Origin: Oscillospiraceae bacterium
Lineage (GTDB): Bacteria > Bacillota > Clostridia > Oscillospirales > Oscillospiraceae
Direction of reading: 5' to 3'
DNA: 64,000 nt
NCBI GenBank assembly: GCA_030625685.1
Contig: DAOUQJ010000005.1
Coordinates: 62,001 to 126,000, forward strand
Positions 43,952-52,969 of this stretch are shown one piece after another. The notes under the pieces were generated by a model. The model was given only the letters and a program-made list of their open reading frames with translations, did no database searches and was not told the DNA's origin. Position 1 is the stretch's first letter; every line of letters begins with the position of its first letter. Position numbers and translations under genes: made by a program.

Positions 43952-45727
43952 TTAATATTTTCCACTATCCAAATTGTAATCATAAGACTCTTTCTTGTCG
44001 AGATAGCTGTCCTCTTGATATTCGTATTTCGTACTATCTTGCTTTTTCAATTTAAATTCAGCGACAAGTCTTTGTAGCAACAATGCTTGACTTGAGAGTT
44101 CTTCACTTGCCGCAGCACTTTGTTCTGCAGTTGCAGAATTGGTTTGAACAACTGAGGAAATTTGGTCAACGCCAATAGTAATTTGGTTTATTGCATCAGC
44201 TTGTTGCATGGATGCTTGTGATATTTTTTCAATGGTAGTCGTTACATCTTCAGCACCGCTCACAACTAAATCCAATGTCTTTGAAGTTTCATCAACCAAA
44301 CGCACACCATTCTGCACTGCTGTTAAAGAATTTTCAATTAATACTGAAGTATCTTTAGATGCATCCGCTGATTTACTTGCCAAGTTTCGCACTTCATCAG
44401 CAACGACTGCAAAGCCTTTACCTGCAGTTCCTGCTCTAGCTGCTTCGACAGCTGCGTTAAGTGCAAGTAAGTTTGTTTGGAAAGCGATATCTTCAATTGT
44501 TTTAATGATTTTAGCTATTTCAGTCGAACTATTGCTTATTTCATCCATAGCTTCAATTAGTTGTTTCATCTTAGCATTACTTTCCAACACTTCTTTTCCG
44601 ACCTCTGACACTCTTTCACTAGCAGAATTCGCATAATCCGCGTTGACTTGAACTTGATTTGAAATCTCATTCACTGTCGCTGCTAACTGCTGAATAGAGC
44701 TTGCTTGCTCTGTTACACTCTGACTGAGTGATTGCGCACCTGATGCTACTTGTTCTGACCCAGAATTCACTTGTTCTGATGCTGAAGCAATTTGTGTTAA
44801 AGTTGAATTGAATGACTCCAATGTTAATACAATGCTCTTTGAAATTTCAACGAAATCACCTCTAAAATCAGCTGTTGTAGTCGCATTTAAATCACCATTT
44901 GCCAAACGTTTCATTACATCACTAATATCATCAATATAGCTTCGGAGTGCAGTTACCATTTCACGCATAGAATTAGCCACAACTCCCAATTCATCTTCAG
45001 CATGATAATCTACATTAACTTTCATATTACCTTGAGCCATTTGATCTGTAACATGTTCAATTTCGCTTAGTGGTTTCATAATTCTTTTAACAACTTTTTG
45101 TGAAATCACAATCGCAGTAATTACTGCTCCTAGCAAGACAACAATTGAAATACCACCGCTAATCATCATGGATTTGTCCAATGCTTCAGCCGATTTCGTT
45201 CCGCCTTCAACTTTTGTTACCATCAACTGGTCCACTGCGTTGTAAAATTCAATATATAAGGGATCAATATCATCTACCAAACGGTTTTGAAGAAGTTGCA
45301 TCTCCCAAGGATCTACTGTCTCACGACCAAGACTCGCGATTTCCACAGCAACCGTATAATAACCTTGCCAAGCAGATTTCATCGTATCAAATAACACTTG
45401 CTCATCCTCTGTAACAATGCCTGGTTCTAAAGTATCAATGAGTTTATTTAGATTTTCACTCTGCTTATGTACGTTATTGTATGCAGCTTGTTTATTATCT
45501 TGATTGAAATAGCCAATAGCATCATGCAAGTTACCATCAATTCGACAAAACTGAGCGATAACACGGCCCACATCACCTTGAGTAAAACCATATTCTTGCA
45601 TAGACTTTTGATGTTTTTCATTGATACTGTAAGTTGAATAAATGCTCACAATACACGCCAAACATGCAACAATGGTAATGGATACAAAGGACGCAATTAA
45701 ATTAGAACGTATACTTTTCTTAAACAC
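43952..45727 (-). CDS. Methyl-accepting chemotaxis protein with 4-helix-bundle sensor
   Basis: 591 residues from GTG 45727 behind AGGAGAGGG. A first membrane helix (about 10-30) is followed by an extracellular helical sensor (35-185) and a second membrane helix (about 190-212). HAMP spans 213-265, and a cytoplasmic signalling domain follows with the kinase-contact tip IAFQTNLLALNAAVEAARAGTAGKGFAVVADEVRNLA. The tip has GTAGKG where GEAGRG is usual. Its ligand is unknown. It is the only receptor gene in the window and lies inside the flagellar cluster, so it could be a general receptor or serve motor-linked energy or redox sensing. Confidence 0.93.
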   Translation of the reverse strand: MFKKSIRSNLIASFVSITIVACLACIVSIYSTYSINEKHQKSMQEYGFTQGDVGRVIAQFCRIDGNLHDAIGYFNQDNKQAAYNNVHKQSENLNKLIDTLEPGIVTEDEQVLFDTMKSAWQGYYTVAVEIASLGRETVDPWEMQLLQNRLVDDIDPLYIEFYNAVDQLMVTKVEGGTKSAEALDKSMMISGGISIVVLLGAVITAIVISQKVVKRIMKPLSEIEHVTDQMAQGNMKVNVDYHAEDELGVVANSMREMVTALRSYIDDISDVMKRLANGDLNATTTADFRGDFVEISKSIVLTLESFNSTLTQIASASEQVNSGSEQVASGAQSLSQSVTEQASSIQQLAATVNEISNQVQVNADYANSASERVSEVGKEVLESNAKMKQLIEAMDEISNSSTEIAKIIKTIEDIAFQTNLLALNAAVEAARAGTAGKGFAVVADEVRNLASKSADASKDTSVLIENSLTAVQNGVRLVDETSKTLDLVVSGAEDVTTTIEKISQASMQQADAINQITIGVDQISSVVQTNSATAEQSAAASEELSSQALLLQRLVAEFKLKKQDSTKYEYQEDSYLDKKESYDYNLDSGKY

Positions 45728-45798
45728 AATAACCCTCTCCTGACATATTATTTCTCTTTTTTTATGAAACCACAGCATTTATATGAAATTTAATCTTC

Positions 45799-46218
45799 CT
45801 ATCCATTCATTTCTAATGTCTTGTTGATGGTTGCTTTTAAAATGGAAAACACAGAAAGATTTGCTTCATATGCATTACTGGCAGCCATTAAATCAATTCG
45901 CTCCTCAGTTAAGTCAACATTGGGATATAAAACATATCCGTTCTCATCCGCTTGCGGATGGTTAGGTTCATAAACAGGTCGAAAATCTCTGTCACTTTCC
46001 ACGATATCACTGATTTGAACTCCGCCCGTCACATTGGAGAGGGCATCTTGAAATGTCATTTCCCTCTCTTTAAACACAACTTGTTTTCGGCGATACGGTT
46101 CGCCAGACTCAGTTATTGTTGTTTTAGCATTTGCGATGTTTTGCATAATTATTTCTGTCCGCTTTCGCTCTGAAGTTAAAGCTGAACCCACAATATCCAA
46201 AGAACCTAAAAAAGCCAT
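45799..46218 (-). CDS. flgC: FlgC, proximal rod protein
   Basis: 139 residues from ATG 46218, seven bases after GAGG. The axial motif is LDIVGSALTSERKRTEIIMQNIANAKTT, and YPNVDLTEERIDLMAASNAYEANLSVFSILKATINKTLEM closes the protein. It follows flgB after 15 bp. Confidence 0.95.
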   Translation of the reverse strand: MAFLGSLDIVGSALTSERKRTEIIMQNIANAKTTITESGEPYRRKQVVFKEREMTFQDALSNVTGGVQISDIVESDRDFRPVYEPNHPQADENGYVLYPNVDLTEERIDLMAASNAYEANLSVFSILKATINKTLEMNG

Positions 46219-46233
46219 AAACAATCCTCATTT

Positions 46234-46590
46234 CTATTTGAAATCACTATTTAACACATATGAATACTGATCAAATTTCTCGTTGACTTTATTCAGCAAT
46301 GCTGTATATTGCACATATGATTTATAAAGTGCCAAACTTTCCTTTTCAATATCTACATTGTTACCATCATTTCTACTAGACAATGTCTCGTCTTGTTTTA
46401 CCGATGCAGAAATCTTATTGGATAACGTATTATTTGTTTTATCAGATAAGATCTTGTGAAAAACAAGGTTTTTTGCTTTGTAACCTGGTGTTTCAATATT
46501 TGCAATATTTTGAGTGTGCAATTGCTGTTGCATCCATGATAGTTTCAAACCAGCTTCTAAGTTTTTAAATTCACTTGAATCATAGAACAT
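46234..46590 (-). CDS. flgB: FlgB, proximal rod protein
   Basis: 118 residues. N-terminal motif LEAGLKLSWMQQQLHTQNIANIETPGYKAKNLVF; C-terminal NNVDIEKESLALYKSYVQYTALLNKVNEKF. It is the first rod subunit with FlgC. Unusually it follows fliS after 20 bp instead of heading the fla/che operon. Confidence 0.95.
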   Translation of the reverse strand: MFYDSSEFKNLEAGLKLSWMQQQLHTQNIANIETPGYKAKNLVFHKILSDKTNNTLSNKISASVKQDETLSSRNDGNNVDIEKESLALYKSYVQYTALLNKVNEKFDQYSYVLNSDFK

Positions 46591-46609
46591 TGTTTTTCAC
46601 CTTCATCTT

Positions 46610-46987
46610 TTACTTAGCTAATCTCAAATCTCTATCAGCCTGCGTATATGTATCTCTCAACTCTGAAATCATCTCTACAATTTCATCCAATTGAGATAGA
46701 TCTTTTTTTATATTTGCCTGTACAATCACTTGCAAAAAATAATCGTATAATGCAACTAAGTTTTCTGAAATATCGTATTTCATATCTAGCGTTTGCTTAA
46801 GATGAATTAAAATAGCTTGACTTTTTTGCAAACTTTGATTTACTTCTGAAATTTGATTCGACTTTTGTGCAATTTTTGCTATATGCAACTGTTTGATTAA
46901 CCCATCATACAATGCTGTTAGCATTTCACTTTGTGTCATAGTCATAATGGACTTTTGTTGGTAAGCTTGATAAGGATTACTTTTCAT
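46610..46987 (-). CDS. fliS: FliS, flagellin export chaperone
   Basis: 125 residues. The family start is PYQAYQQKSIMTMTQSEMLTALYDGLIKQLHIAKIA, and the rest is helical (LEQTLDMKYDISENLVALYDYFLQ-like). It binds the flagellin C-terminus and prevents polymerisation in the cytoplasm. It lies directly behind fliD. Confidence 0.95.
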   Translation of the reverse strand: MKSNPYQAYQQKSIMTMTQSEMLTALYDGLIKQLHIAKIAQKSNQISEVNQSLQKSQAILIHLKQTLDMKYDISENLVALYDYFLQVIVQANIKKDLSQLDEIVEMISELRDTYTQADRDLRLAK

Positions 46988-47030
46988 ACAATCACCGCTA
47001 TCTTATCGAAATGTTTATATTTTAATGTTG

Positions 47031-49901
47031 TCATGCATATTGCTCTGCAAGCATTAAACTCTGCGCGTTATATGTTGACATTATCGATTCCATGGCATTA
47101 AACTGATCCCAATATCTAGTTTTTTCAGTTTCATAACGAAGCCGCAATGTTGAAATTCGCGCTTCTAAATTGTTTATTTCATCATAGAGCGTATTATTCT
47201 TTTCCGTAGAATGACCATCAATACCAGCTAGTTGCACAAGCCAACCTGGATTAGCAAAGCTTTTATTTGCTGAATTTTCCATAACTGCAGACATTTTTTC
47301 TGCTATACCATCCACAGAATTGGTGAACAAATCTTTCACGCTATCTGCATCACTCGCAAGAGCTTCTCTTAATAACGCTTCATTTAACTGTATCTTACCA
47401 CCATCATTGTAATCAGCGGTTGTCTCAATACCAATACTATACAGTGCAATTTCTGAATTAACTGGCTTTTCATATAGAGTAAGTCTCATTTCAGATAAAA
47501 AGCTATTTATGGCTTCATCATTATGCAACAAACCAGTTTTAGATTTTTCCTCCCAGAGCTCAATTTCTTTATCAGACATTTCGTCCCGCTGTGCATCTGT
47601 AAGAGGCGGATAATCTTTATATTCAGCTTCTTCGGATGTCATAGAATTTAACGATTCAATCATCTTATTGTAGTCTTCAACAAATGCTTTGAACCCATCT
47701 ACAATCGAATCGACATCTCGTTTCGTATTAATAATAACATCATCACTTAATTCATTCACTTCCATAGAAATACCATTTACAGTGAACGTATTACTACTTC
47801 TACTGGTTTCAACGCCATTGACCACTATTTTCGCATCAGTACCCTGATGAATCGCATTTTCAGCAACTTTCCCCTCTCCAAGTTTAATAACACTCCCACC
47901 AAACAGCGAAGAAAGTTGTGGAATTGTAGAAAGATCCACATCACTAGAAGCTGTGAGCTTTAAACTGCCATCTACAAATGTAATATCATTTCCACCTATT
48001 GATGCAATTTCATCTAATGTTGTAGCTTGTGATCCATCTGACTTTTTAATACTTGCAGGGTCAATACCCTGCAGTTCATACACATCAGAAATCAAAAGGC
48101 TACCCTCTGGGGTGTTGCTGCTTGCTTGACGATTGAAACCCATAGCATACGCCAAGTCACTTTTCATTGCTTCTTCAACTGCAAGAGAATCTCGCTGGTC
48201 TATTGCGGTTTGATCAAAAGAAACGGCAAATCCTTTTTGAATTTTTAGTGCTCCGTCTTCATAACGTATGTTTGCTGTTGTAACACCTTCAATTTCTGAA
48301 GAACCAAACTTTTCTTCAAGCCAATCATTAAATTCTTGTTCAATAATTTCCTTTGAATATTCCTCCCCCTCTTTTACGGGAAGTGAAAACGTATGCTGTT
48401 CCCCATTAACACGAAAAGAGAGTGCTGTTGACTCCGTTGTATAATCAGCATCTAATCCAGCACTCTGACTTGTCAATACATTTGTAGTCAACTTGGAACT
48501 CACCACAGAAGATGCTGGCGCAATTGCATCACTCCCGAATAAAACTCCAAGTAAATCCCCTGTTTGTTGCTCCAACGTTATGCCATATCTTGATCCACTT
48601 GATGTAGCTTCTAATTTTACTGTATCTGAGAAAGAAGAGTAGGTAATTCGAACACCTGCATCACTTTGATTGATGGTATTCATCATTTGTCCCAAACTCA
48701 CATCAGAATCAAAAGAAAACTCTTCCCCATTGATTGAAAAGGAAAATAAATCACCTTGCAATCCTAAATCACCAAGTTTTGAACTTGTACTAACCAAAGT
48801 TGAAGAACCAGGACTCAATCCAATATCACTTGCACTTTGCCCTGAAATAATCAATTCATGTCCTCGTTCTAAAGCTCCTTCATTATCAAAAATATTTACT
48901 TGCAATTGCAATGAATTATCAGGTGTAAGTGACACTGCAATGGCATTACCAAACGCATCATCAACTTCTTTTTGCAAAGCTTCTTGAATGTTATTAGCGT
49001 CAATAACCATTTGTCCATCCACCAAGGAACCTTGCACATTATTTAGAGTAATTGTCTTTTGAATTCCATCAAAAGACAAATCAAACGAAATCCCAGCTTG
49101 AAGATTCAATGTCCCACCTTCTAACATAGTGGAAATAGAACCATCCAAATTATTAACATTGCTTTTCGTTGTGGACTGTAGACCTGCCATTTGCAAGCCC
49201 AGTTCTGTTGAACTATCATCAATGGTAATGATACGATTCGCATCTTCAGAAACAAAACGCAAACTACCATCATATATTTCTGCCTCTACACCTAACACTC
49301 CAGCGCTAGCAAAAGCTGACTGAAATGCCTGTGTTAACTCTTCTTCAGTTTGTACATGATTCAGATTCACTGAAACATCACCGAAATCACTCAACTGTAG
49401 AACTACACTTTTATTAAAAAGCTTTGTTAAACTATCTGAATCCAATGTTTCACCAATAATTTTTTGTTCTCCGCTCAACGTTTTCTCACTACTTAGATGA
49501 GAAGTTGATGCCAACTGTGTAACCGCCATGTGAAGTTCACCTGGCGTAGCATTTGAATTAGTACTAAGAATTTGCACTGCACTATCATCATTGACGGATG
49601 ACAACATGGAATTAAAAAAATCATTACTAGCAAAATTATTCACATGAGAAGCCCCATATGAAGAATCAAAATATGTAGAATGAAATGTATTAATCGATGA
49701 TATAACATCTCGATATTTTTCCTGCTTCCATTCTGTTTGTTGCTTAACGCCTAATTGTTTATCTATCTTTGCCTGAGTTCCTGCCAACATGTCCTTAACC
49801 ATTGTTTCGGTATCCATGCCAGACATCAAACCAGAAACGCCATTAGAAGAGCTGGTTTGATTTCCAACGCTATAAAAAGCTGATGAATTGATACTACTCA
49901 T
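47031..49901 (-). CDS. fliD: FliD, filament cap protein, unusually long
   Basis: 956 residues, where about 450-700 is common. The N-terminus is VSGLMSGMDTETMVKDMLAGTQAKIDKQLGVKQQTEWKQEKYRDVIS. The C-terminal part has VDSIVDGFKAFVEDYNKMIESLN and the final coiled coil (DEINNLEARISTLRLRYETEKTRYWDQFNAMESIMSTYNAQ). The middle, roughly 130-690, is an expanded set of beta-rich modules with recurring FSF-NGE-FSF-type strands. It caps the growing filament and is surface exposed. ATG follows GGAGG. Confidence 0.95.
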   Translation of the reverse strand: MSSINSSAFYSVGNQTSSSNGVSGLMSGMDTETMVKDMLAGTQAKIDKQLGVKQQTEWKQEKYRDVISSINTFHSTYFDSSYGASHVNNFASNDFFNSMLSSVNDDSAVQILSTNSNATPGELHMAVTQLASTSHLSSEKTLSGEQKIIGETLDSDSLTKLFNKSVVLQLSDFGDVSVNLNHVQTEEELTQAFQSAFASAGVLGVEAEIYDGSLRFVSEDANRIITIDDSSTELGLQMAGLQSTTKSNVNNLDGSISTMLEGGTLNLQAGISFDLSFDGIQKTITLNNVQGSLVDGQMVIDANNIQEALQKEVDDAFGNAIAVSLTPDNSLQLQVNIFDNEGALERGHELIISGQSASDIGLSPGSSTLVSTSSKLGDLGLQGDLFSFSINGEEFSFDSDVSLGQMMNTINQSDAGVRITYSSFSDTVKLEATSSGSRYGITLEQQTGDLLGVLFGSDAIAPASSVVSSKLTTNVLTSQSAGLDADYTTESTALSFRVNGEQHTFSLPVKEGEEYSKEIIEQEFNDWLEEKFGSSEIEGVTTANIRYEDGALKIQKGFAVSFDQTAIDQRDSLAVEEAMKSDLAYAMGFNRQASSNTPEGSLLISDVYELQGIDPASIKKSDGSQATTLDEIASIGGNDITFVDGSLKLTASSDVDLSTIPQLSSLFGGSVIKLGEGKVAENAIHQGTDAKIVVNGVETSRSSNTFTVNGISMEVNELSDDVIINTKRDVDSIVDGFKAFVEDYNKMIESLNSMTSEEAEYKDYPPLTDAQRDEMSDKEIELWEEKSKTGLLHNDEAINSFLSEMRLTLYEKPVNSEIALYSIGIETTADYNDGGKIQLNEALLREALASDADSVKDLFTNSVDGIAEKMSAVMENSANKSFANPGWLVQLAGIDGHSTEKNNTLYDEINNLEARISTLRLRYETEKTRYWDQFNAMESIMSTYNAQSLMLAEQYA

Positions 49902-49979
49902 ATAATGACCTCCGATTCTTTAAATTGTAGACCTTTTAATTATTTATGACATGAAATGTCAATTATGAAAGCGAATTTT

Positions 49980-50453
49980 TCAAATTAACCGATTTTTCAG
50001 TGTTGAAACAGTTCGATTTTTCCCTGTTTGCACAGAAAAATGGTATCGAGCAGCTAAATTGGAGCCGTTTTGATTTAACTCTTTAACTTGCTCCATCACT
50101 CGTTGCTTCTCATTCTCTAAATGAAGTCGAATCACATCTTCGTTTTTTAACAAACGATTCACAGATAACTTGCATTGCAAGGACATATGATATATATTCC
50201 TTAAGTTTAAGCTAATATCTTTTCTAGAAACACGCAAAGCAATTACGCGCCTACAATATTCATCATTCTGAGTCAACTGATGTAATTTTGCATCAATTTG
50301 CGATATTTTTTCAAATAATTCACCGCGCTTTATCATCAACTCTTCTAAAACACCAACAGTTTCATATTGCATAGGTATTGACAACTCTTCCAGAGACAAA
50401 AAACAAGCATACTTTTCCGAAAGACACGATAGTATTTCATCATAATAAATCAT
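49980..50453 (-). CDS. Coiled-coil protein, possible FliT/FlgN-type chaperone
   Basis: 157 residues, mainly helical and charged (VGVLEELMIKRGELFEKISQIDAKLHQL), with a basic C-terminus. No family was recognised with certainty. It lies just upstream of fliD and fliS, where fliT or an analogous cap chaperone is often found. A distinct FlgN is encoded at 54532-55008. The chaperone role is inferred from place, size and helical content only. Confidence 0.55.
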   Translation of the reverse strand: MIYYDEILSCLSEKYACFLSLEELSIPMQYETVGVLEELMIKRGELFEKISQIDAKLHQLTQNDEYCRRVIALRVSRKDISLNLRNIYHMSLQCKLSVNRLLKNEDVIRLHLENEKQRVMEQVKELNQNGSNLAARYHFSVQTGKNRTVSTLKNRLI

Positions 50454-50485
50454 GAAATTCTCCTTTCTAGTAAAACCAAATAAAG

Positions 50486-50497
50486 TATGCTATACTG
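50486..50497 (+). promoter_or_regulatory. Extended -10 promoter element for the PilZ-like gene
   Basis: TGCTATACT (TATACT at 50491-50496) is an extended -10 on the + strand, about 70 bases before the start at 50565. No strong -35 is seen. Confidence 0.4.
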
Positions 50498-50564
50498 TAT
50501 TCAATATTTCATAATCAACCTAATACACAACATTTTTCTGTTCAGATGGGAGGCCATTGCCCTA

Positions 50565-51284
50565 ATGTATACTGACCCAACCCCCTACACTTTTTATGCC
50601 ACACTTCAAAATGAGACGGGCGAAAGTGTAGCTGATGGAACAGCTATTATATCAGTCGAGGATAGAACGCTCACTTTCCAAAGTGACTTTGTCCCCCTTT
50701 ATCCAATAGGCACAGCAATGCAAGTAGTAAGATACTGCAAAAATAAAGTCGTACATCGTTTTCTTGGCTCAGTGTTTTTATCAGACAAAACCCTTATGAG
50801 ACTAGTATCAATTGCTGATATACTTTACCCTGGAGCTGAGTATTGTTATTGGGACATTCACCGTTATAAGGGAACTGTTAAGATAAAAACACCAGCTCAA
50901 CCACAAGAACACAAACTGTTTCAGCGCTTTCGCACAAGACAAAATCCTCAAACTAAATTCCCCATTACTATTACCGCAATCACACTAGAAGAAGTCTTGT
51001 TTCAAGTATCTGCATCAAATCAAACGGATAAATCTTCTGCTCTTCCACCAAGAGATAATTTTAACATGTTAGCTGAAATTGGAGATGTCGTATCACTTCA
51101 CTTTGACACCCCTTTGCCCTCTAGCACAGTCAAAGCAATTGTACAAAAATCATTGATATTTGGAGAGGAGCATCAATATTTATGCAACGTACAATGGGAT
51201 AACATTTCTCAAAAAGAAGCTATGCAAACTTATCTATGGGGAACCATTCAGAAAGATTGCACTCTTTTTCCTTCAAACCCGTAG
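50565..51284 (+). CDS. PilZ-like paralogue without c-di-GMP motifs
   Basis: 239 residues from ATG 50565 behind GGGAGG; longer in-frame starts carry a hydrophobic run and no site. It is the only + gene inside the 43-55 kb minus cluster. By eye it lines up along its length with the PilZ protein of 12397-13041: FLGSVFLSDKTLMRLVSI here against FGGRVYLSDDNLCRVTDI there, and YLCNVQWDNIS against YRCEFQNLD near the ends. Where that protein has RRSFFRV, this one has CYWDIHRYKGTV, so RxxxR is lost; ITLEEVLF replaces ELSLGGIKF. It should not bind c-di-GMP in the usual way. It could be a structural or ligand-independent motor regulator. Confidence 0.65.
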   Translation: MYTDPTPYTFYATLQNETGESVADGTAIISVEDRTLTFQSDFVPLYPIGTAMQVVRYCKNKVVHRFLGSVFLSDKTLMRLVSIADILYPGAEYCYWDIHRYKGTVKIKTPAQPQEHKLFQRFRTRQNPQTKFPITITAITLEEVLFQVSASNQTDKSSALPPRDNFNMLAEIGDVVSLHFDTPLPSSTVKAIVQKSLIFGEEHQYLCNVQWDNISQKEAMQTYLWGTIQKDCTLFPSNP

Positions 51285-51303
51285 ACCTCAGTGTCACGAG
51301 TTT

Positions 51304-51891
51304 TTATTTTTCTTGAGCTTTAGGATCAGAACTTGGTGGAACATACAAAGGGTCACCAACATATTCAATATTTACGTTTGGATATTGTAATATCTGAAAA
51401 TGCACACTTCCTGGCGAAAAATCAAATTCAGTTTCTTGAATATCCCAATCAAACTGGATTTCACCTGGTTCAAATTGCGTCGTTATTTGATTCGGAATCC
51501 ACTGCATCTGTACTCCTCCACTAGGCATAAACGCTGTATATGTTCCATCCATTTCTTGCATTTTATTTTTGACAATTTGTCCAATAGAAACACCATCTTC
51601 AATGCGAGCCAACTGCGCTCCTGTCTCTACAGCTTGTCTAGTGTATTGTCTTATAGAATCTTTTCCTTTCTGGGAAGCTGATGAAATTAAATCTTCGCTA
51701 TTATTAAACCCCAAAGATTGTCTCGCTTCATATGTATCATATTCTAATTTTCCAGATTTCGTTTCGATCTGCAATTCACCAGAATTGTTTTCAATATTTG
51801 CCACTGGGGGAGCTTGCGAATACTCAAGTTTGGCATTTTCAATGTTCAATTCCCACTTTGTATGTATATTTTCAATTAGTAAAACTTGCAC
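51304..51891 (-). CDS. YviE-like flagellar-cluster protein (DUF6470 type)
   Basis: 195 residues from GTG 51891 behind GGGGGA. Features include IENIHTKWELNIENAKLEYSQAPP at the start, an internal repeat of similar strands (GELQIETKSGKLEYD, PGEIQFDWDIQETEFDFSPGSVHFQI), and NVNIEYVGDPLYVPPSSDP at the end. Members of this family lie after flgL in many Firmicutes. Their function is unknown. Here the gene follows flgL but is not followed by fliW-csrA. Confidence 0.8.
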   Translation of the reverse strand: MQVLLIENIHTKWELNIENAKLEYSQAPPVANIENNSGELQIETKSGKLEYDTYEARQSLGFNNSEDLISSASQKGKDSIRQYTRQAVETGAQLARIEDGVSIGQIVKNKMQEMDGTYTAFMPSGGVQMQWIPNQITTQFEPGEIQFDWDIQETEFDFSPGSVHFQILQYPNVNIEYVGDPLYVPPSSDPKAQEK

Positions 51892-51926
51892 ACAACATCC
51901 CCCTTATCTAATCATTATTATAAATC

Positions 51927-52949
51927 TCATCTAAGAAAATCCATCAATGAAACGGGCAATATTTTTGCTCCCATTTGTAAGACAGCCTTTAGTACATAAT
52001 CATTCATGGCTTGCGTTGTAGCAGCTTCTGCATCATCAATTCCCATCAGATTATCTATACGCACTTCATAGTTGTCAACCGTATCTTCAAGTCTTGTCTG
52101 CATAATATCTAAAAATTTTGTTTTAGCACCAATATCGGTTAAATTTGATCGAAAAGTATCATTTAACATATCTAAATGATCCGTTAATTCACCTAAAGTT
52201 TCTTTATTATAGTTCGTTAAACTATCTTCTAATTCCACAAGTGTATTGAAAATATTCATTGAAAAGCCTGAGGATGCGTCAGCCCCATATCCCAAAATAT
52301 CTAGTCCTGAAATTGAGACCAAAAAACCTGTATCATCTTCTACTTGAGTGGCATTCATTTTAATGCCAAGCCCTACATCCAAATAAACACTTTCATCCAT
52401 TGGAATTGATTTGCGATCACCAGCGTCCATATAATAATACCCATTGGCATCTTTTTGAATCGTATCAACAGGTATTCCATTATACTCAATCTTTCCTGTA
52501 TCACTTTCCTGGAATGGTTGACTTACACTAACATTACTTCCACCGAATACAAACTTCTTGCCATATTGAGCATTCGCAAGATTGAGTATTTGCTCTCGCA
52601 AAGCTTTGATTTCATTTGCGATAGCATTTCTTCCTGAATCACCTTTTTCTTCATTCATACCCTTTAATGCCAATGCATGTGCATTTGTAATAATATCTTG
52701 CATGGTCATCAAAGTATTCTCTGTCATTTTCAGTTCATCATTAACAGATTTCACGTTGTCCAACTTCTGCTGAGATTGATACAAATCCATGCGTGTCTGC
52801 ATAACGCGCGTTCCTGCCGATACATCATCTGACAAACGCTCAAAACGATTGCCACTGGCAATTTGTTCATTGGTTTTGCTATATTTCATTTTAGCAGAAT
52901 TCATCTGTTTAAGATAATTTCTAACTGTCGAGCGATCTGAAATTCTCAT
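51927..52949 (-). CDS. flgL: FlgL, hook-filament junction protein
   Basis: 340 residues. Flagellin-like N-terminus: MRISDRSTVRNYLKQMNSAKMKYSKTNEQIASGNRFERLSDDVSAG. C-terminus: DNLMGIDDAEAATTQAMNDYVLKAVLQMGAKILPVSLMDFL. The core resembles flagellin without the variable domains. It joins FlgK to the filament. It is 20 bp behind flgK. Confidence 0.95.
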   Translation of the reverse strand: MRISDRSTVRNYLKQMNSAKMKYSKTNEQIASGNRFERLSDDVSAGTRVMQTRMDLYQSQQKLDNVKSVNDELKMTENTLMTMQDIITNAHALALKGMNEEKGDSGRNAIANEIKALREQILNLANAQYGKKFVFGGSNVSVSQPFQESDTGKIEYNGIPVDTIQKDANGYYYMDAGDRKSIPMDESVYLDVGLGIKMNATQVEDDTGFLVSISGLDILGYGADASSGFSMNIFNTLVELEDSLTNYNKETLGELTDHLDMLNDTFRSNLTDIGAKTKFLDIMQTRLEDTVDNYEVRIDNLMGIDDAEAATTQAMNDYVLKAVLQMGAKILPVSLMDFLR

Positions 52950-52969
52950 TATAACTTCCCCTTACCAGG

